From contig JASEVX010000084.1 in assembly GCA_031761405.1 (NCBI GenBank), positions 1 to 64,000 of the forward strand: a DNA stretch of 64,000 nt, given 5' to 3'. This DNA comes from Serripes groenlandicus (taxonomy: Eukaryota > Mollusca > Bivalvia > Cardiida > Cardiidae). The notes under the pieces are model-generated. The model had not been told where the DNA came from. It saw only the letters and a list, made by a program, of their open reading frames with translations, and ran no database searches. The position numbers and the translations under genes are program-made. The stretch's first letter is position 1, and every line of letters starts with the position of its first letter. Of the stretch, positions 27,101 through 33,100 are shown one piece after another.

Positions 27101-30100
27101 TTAATTTCTCCTTCAATTTAGCATTTAGAAATGAACATTAAATAAGAACTTATTTCAGTAAAAGCATTAAAGAATTCCTAAAACTTCAATTCAAAATGAA
27201 TTTCAGAAGGTCCTTCATCCTAACAACTAGAAAAAAAATCCAAACTCTGCACAATAGAAAAAATATATATAGTTGCTGCCTAATGGTAAAAATTAATTCC
27301 GTCCGACTTCAAAGACAACTTCCAGTTGGTCACTGCTAATTGCAGAATTTTCCCTGGAACATTTCCGTTATCTTTCCCGTCACAATAAATCCTTCCATTG
27401 GAACAGTTTTCATTAGAACATTGACAGAACTGTTTATCTATAAATCTGATAACTCTCAATGATGGTAAAATCCTACAGCTCATGGCATTCCAGTACAATA
27501 AAGACCACTGACAGACATATCGAGGGCTTGACGTGAAACTGAGGGCTTGGCGTGAAACGGTTGCAACTCAAAACCGATTTTGAAAACCCTGGATTAGGGG
27601 CAAACTTACCCTTTTGTAAACAATGGAAATTTAGGTGCCATTGCTCAGAACGAGCAATGGCACCTAAATTTCCATTGTTTACCAAGAAAAATGATTTAAC
27701 AATTATAAAGACTTTACGGCGAGGTAATTAACCTTGGTAAAAAAATACCAATTTTAGTTACAACCTTTTCATGCCAAGCCCTTTTGATAACCCTTTTCAA
27801 CTTGCAGGTGAATTCTGATGCATTTTCGATGCATCTACAAACAACTTTTGAAAACATTTTGTGCATAAGAAATTGAGCAATTTCTTCTTTTACCACAGAA
27901 TTTTCAACTCTATTCAATAATTACACGGTTTTCAATAGTTTTGCCTTGATGTTTTTTCAAAGTCGTCTGCTGCAGATTTGTTGTATATAATTATATGCCT
28001 AAAGAAAAAGGTTATCCAAAGTCAAGGTGAGAAGAGACAACATGTTGATGATGAGGCAGTGAATATGCCATTTTGAAAATATCCATATTTAAGCCTCATT
28101 GTTTTCAAAGTTGTCTTATGCAGAATTCAAAATATCGGCTGTGGGAATGTTCATCAATAACATTGTATAGTTTTTGCAATGCTGAAGAAATGAGGAATGG
28201 TTTGACAGAGTAAAGCACCATCTATCTATTGGTATTTTATTTTGTTTAACCTTTTCCAATATATACAGCAAATCTGCAGCAGATGACTTTAATCCTTTTC
28301 CACCTATAGACGCATCTGCATCAGACAAATTTTGGAAACATTGTTACAACAGAAGAAATTTCGCAAAACAAGCGATTTCTCCTTTTGCCACCATCTTTTC
28401 AACTTTTTTCAGTAATTATACCTTAGAGATTTTCCGTAAATTGAGGAGATGTTTTCAAAGTGTTCTGCTGAAGATTTGTTGTTTGTGGGAAAGGGTTAAA
28501 TTTATATAGGCCAAATAATGGAAAATCTTTTATAAATGAAAGTAAAATGATTGAATAGAGTTGAAATCATTGTGACAATGGATAAATTGCTAATTATAAC
28601 CAACTTTCCCCTTTTGTAACAGTATTTTCAAAAGTCGGCTGGCGCGCTGCAGATGCATCTGAATGTGTCTGCAAGCGGGGAAAAGGGTAAATCACGCCTA
28701 TAATGCTGCCAATGTTATAATGTCAAACCACAATATCAGGCCAGGAGGTTGGAAAAACAACCGGGAACATTCCACTTGATGACAATATAATACCGGATAA
28801 AGATGTAACCCTTATCTGTTCAGAACTGGCTGGCTCTAAACTGCTTAACTAACACTTTCTCATATATATATGTGTTTTTTGCAGTAGACAACTTTGGAAA
28901 TATCTGGGGAAGGAAGTGGAGAAAAACATGTCTGTGGATGGGGGAAGGCAGTTAACCCTTTTCCTCATACGACAATTCTGCAGCAGACGACTTTGAACGT
29001 ATTTTGTCAAAACATAGAAAATCTCCATAATTGAATGGATAACCTATGACAAAAAGTGGAAAACATTGTGACAAAAGGAGAAATTGCACGTTCTGTGCAA
29101 TTTCTTCTTTTGTCACTATGTTTTCAAAAGACGTCTGCTGCAAATGCGTCGGAATGCGTCTGCAAGTGGGAAAGGGTTAACTAACACTTTCTCATATATA
29201 TATGCGTTTTTTGCAGTAGACAACTTTGGAAATATCTGGGGAAGGAAGTGGAGAAAAACATGTCTGTGGATGGGGGAAGGCAGTTAACCCTTTTCCTCAT
29301 ACGACAATTCTGCAGCAGACGACTTTGAACATATTTTGTCAAAATATAGAAAATCTCTATAATTGAATGGATAACCTATGACTAAAAGTGATAAACATTG
29401 TGGCAAAAGGAGAAATGGCTTGTTTTGAGCAATTTCTTCTTTTGTCACTATGTTTTCAAAAAGACGTCTGCTGTAGAGGCGTCGGAATTAAAGCATCTAT
29501 ATGTGGGAGATGGTTTAAGATGAAAATAGCCATTCACCATATTGAGTAATCTGATCAATTCTCTAACACCTATTGTTTTGATTTCTGCCTGGGAGATTGA
29601 CAAAGGTACCACATGTCATACTGAAACCATCCTAAGAGACTTTGAGACAATTGATTGTTTGGTGTTTTACGCCGGCCGCTTTCAACAATTTTTTAATTAT
29701 ATCACAGTGTTTCTTTCCTTGGTCAAGTTACCATGCAGTACTACTGGTCCAATCATCCTGACACCAGCTTAGGTTAGTCATAATGCTAACACAACACCGA
29801 AAACCCTGAGAGCGCCAAGGAGGGCAACCATCACTAACATTTTTAAAATCTTTGGCATGACCCGGCTGGAGATCGATTGATTGTTTAGTGTTTTACGCCG
29901 CTTTCAACAATTTTTTAATTATATCACAGTGTTTCTTTCCTTGGTCAAATTACCAGTACTACTGATCCAATCATCCTGACATCAGCCAGTCTGCTTAAAC
30001 CCCACAACCCTGTACACCAAGGAGGGCAACTATTACTAACATTTTTAAAGTCTTTAGTATAACCGGGACCGGGGATGGATTAATTGTATGGTGTGTTACG

Positions 30101-33100
30101 CCGTTTACAACAATTATATCACAGTGTTTCCTGGGGAGGTTACCAGTACTACTGGTCCATTTATCCTGACACCAGCAGGCGACTTTAGGGTAAAAAAATT
30201 AGCAATTGATCAAAGGGAGGACTTTCTCAGTTTCCAACATTTTTTTTCAAACTATGTCAAAATTCTATTTTACAGACTTTCAGAATGTGAAATAATTATT
30301 TTTCCTAGTAGTCCTCGAAGCAGCCGAAAAAATAAGATCACATCAAGAGCATGACCTCCCTCAAAGAAAATTACATCCTATAAGAACATTCCAAAGGGGA
30401 TAACCACAGTAATTATTATACAATACCCTATTTGTCATTATTATCCCTTTGTTTTATCTCTTTATTTGTTTCCTACTCATAGTTGTTTTTGATAGCATTG
30501 ACCTCTGCCATGTCAATATGTGCAAGAATTATTGATTGGTGTTTTACACCGCTTTCAACAATTGTTCAGTTATATCACGGTGTTTCCTGGGTCAGTTACC
30601 ATTACTACTGGTCTATTTATCCTGACACCAGCCGGTCAGTCAGTCACAATGCTAACCCCGCAATCCTGAGCGCAGTCATTACTTCCATTTTTAAAAGTAT
30701 TTTTGTACAAGAAAACAGCATTGAGATAAACAGTGTTTACATGTATATTTAAATATTTGTATTATTTGACTTTTTCCTACAGAGAGACACATTTTGAAGC
30801 ATATGCAGCATATCCAGGGCTTCTTCAAAATGTAGTTGCAACCGTTTTGAATGAAACTATCGATATGAATATGATGTCTGAAATTTCTCACTTTGCCAAA
30901 ATGTTTAAGACTCTTTTTCAGCGGTTCATTTCCATTTGTAGAGATAAACCGTCACAAGATGTTTTCAAAATCGCCTGCCTCAGAGTTGTTGTATGTGGAA
31001 ATGTGTACATATTACATTTATTGCCCTTTCCCTCATATAGACGTTTTCTAACACCTCTGCAGCAGACAACGTTTTGGCATCAGAAAGTGTCTGTATGTGG
31101 GAAAGGGTTAATTAGTTAATAAACCTGACATGACATTTTAAATTGGTCTGCTTTAAAATAGCTCAAGGCAAAAGCTGTTACATCTGGTAAATTGGAAGTG
31201 TAAGTTTGATTTACATTGGAAAATATTGTGGCAGAAGGACCAGAAAAGATCCAGATCAGCCTGCATTTCAGCACAGTCTGATCAAACATTCCATGTCTGC
31301 CTATGGATACATGTGTAACATGTGTACGATAAAGTGTCTTGATATATTAAACCAACATGTTTCACTTCAAACAGTGCACAACCCTTTCCCTCATACGACA
31401 ATTCTGCAGCAGACGACTTTAAAACGTATTTTGTCAAAGCATAGAAAATCTCCATAGTTGAATGGATAACCTATGACAAAAAGTGGAAAACATTGTGGCA
31501 AAAGGAGAAATTGCACGTTTTGTGCAATTTCTTCTTTTGTCACTATGTTTTCAAAAAGCAGTCTGCTGCAGAGGCGTCAGAAAGCGTCTATATGAGGGAA
31601 AGGGTTAAGAAAAAAGTTACTACCTTGGCCCTCCACCATGGTATTCACAGTTTCCATAATCTCACAGAAATTTTATTTTTCATCCAATTATTCAAATATT
31701 TTTTCATGCATGTAAGAGAAATAAAGTTCATCAGGTTTTCTTTCCATTTATTTTCTATAAGTTTGATTTGTGTGGATATTATTACCGGTACCGAAGTCCT
31801 ATTACTTCTAGATCAGCCCTCGTAGATAAACAAGAGGGTCATATGTGCAGTCTCAATGGAGTTCCTTGCCCAAGGACCTTAAAACCAGTCATGTAGCACA
31901 AGTTTGTAGTATCAGCATTAACCCTTTCCCTCATATAGAAGCTTTCTGACGCCTCTGCAGCAGACAGCTTTTAGAAAACACATTGACAAAAGAAGAAATT
32001 GCTCAAAACGAAAAATTTCTTCTTTTGCCACAATGTTTTCCAGTTTTAGTAATAGGTTATATTATATGCATTCAATTATAGAGATTTTCTATTTTTTTAC
32101 AAAATATGTTCGTCTGTTGCAGAATTGTAAATGAGGGTAAGGTTAAAAGGAAAGGATTCTGAGCTTTGCCCTTGAGCATCAAAGTTTTTCAAACAATCAA
32201 GATGGCTTGAACAATCTTGGCGATCATGTAAGAAATATTTCTGTAAAGTTATTTTCAAAGTGCATTTTTGTGCACCTGTGAGTGCATGCTTACTCATAAT
32301 ATTTAATAGGGACCCATACTTAGAAAAGCTTTCATTCCATGGGATTCACAATGTTTGCATAATTCAACAAAGTTAGAATACTATAGTATTAAGGACTCAT
32401 TGTTTCCTTGACAGTCAGGTTACGAGTCATGAGAACTCATAAAGTTATCAATGTTATTGAACCATTTATTTCAGGAGAATTCTTTGAACAACTGTTCATT
32501 GAAAGAGGACCAACAACTGACGATTCCTATGAAGCTTGACTGAAAATGGTTTAGTGGTTTAGGAGAAGTTTTCAAACCCTAAGTATGTTAGTTTTTGCGT
32601 CACAAATAACATCTCAGGTATAATTGAGTACACATGCATTCTACATTTGACTTAAGACCACTAAAGGACTATTCCTGTGAAGTTTGGTGGAAAATGGTTC
32701 AGTGGTTTAGGAGAAGTCTTCAAACCCTCCAACGAATGTTGGTTTTCCCATCACAAATAACATCTCAGGTAAAATCGAGAACACTTACTGTAATTTTCCC
32801 TCCGCAGGTCCAGCCTTGAGCACATCTGAGATCGCGATGGACGGGTCACCGTTGGCAAAGTGGGGATTGTCTCTCCCACCGCTGACTGCAATACCAAACC
32901 CAAACCCAGGCACCTGAAAAAGAGGTCAATCAAATAACCCCTTCATCACACATACAACAAAGTCAATGTGACAAGCGTCATTTGTCTTCCACCAATGGGC
33001 TTATCAGTCTATGCGAGAAAGCATCTAATTGCTTGGAAAGACTGTTGTGATGAGTACTGGTGAGAAATTGTTGAAAATGATGTTAAACCCAGAGCAATTA

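Noticed and set aside
30733..31119. 128-codon plus-strand open frame
   Set aside because: Crosses two decayed MITEs; no codon or domain signal.
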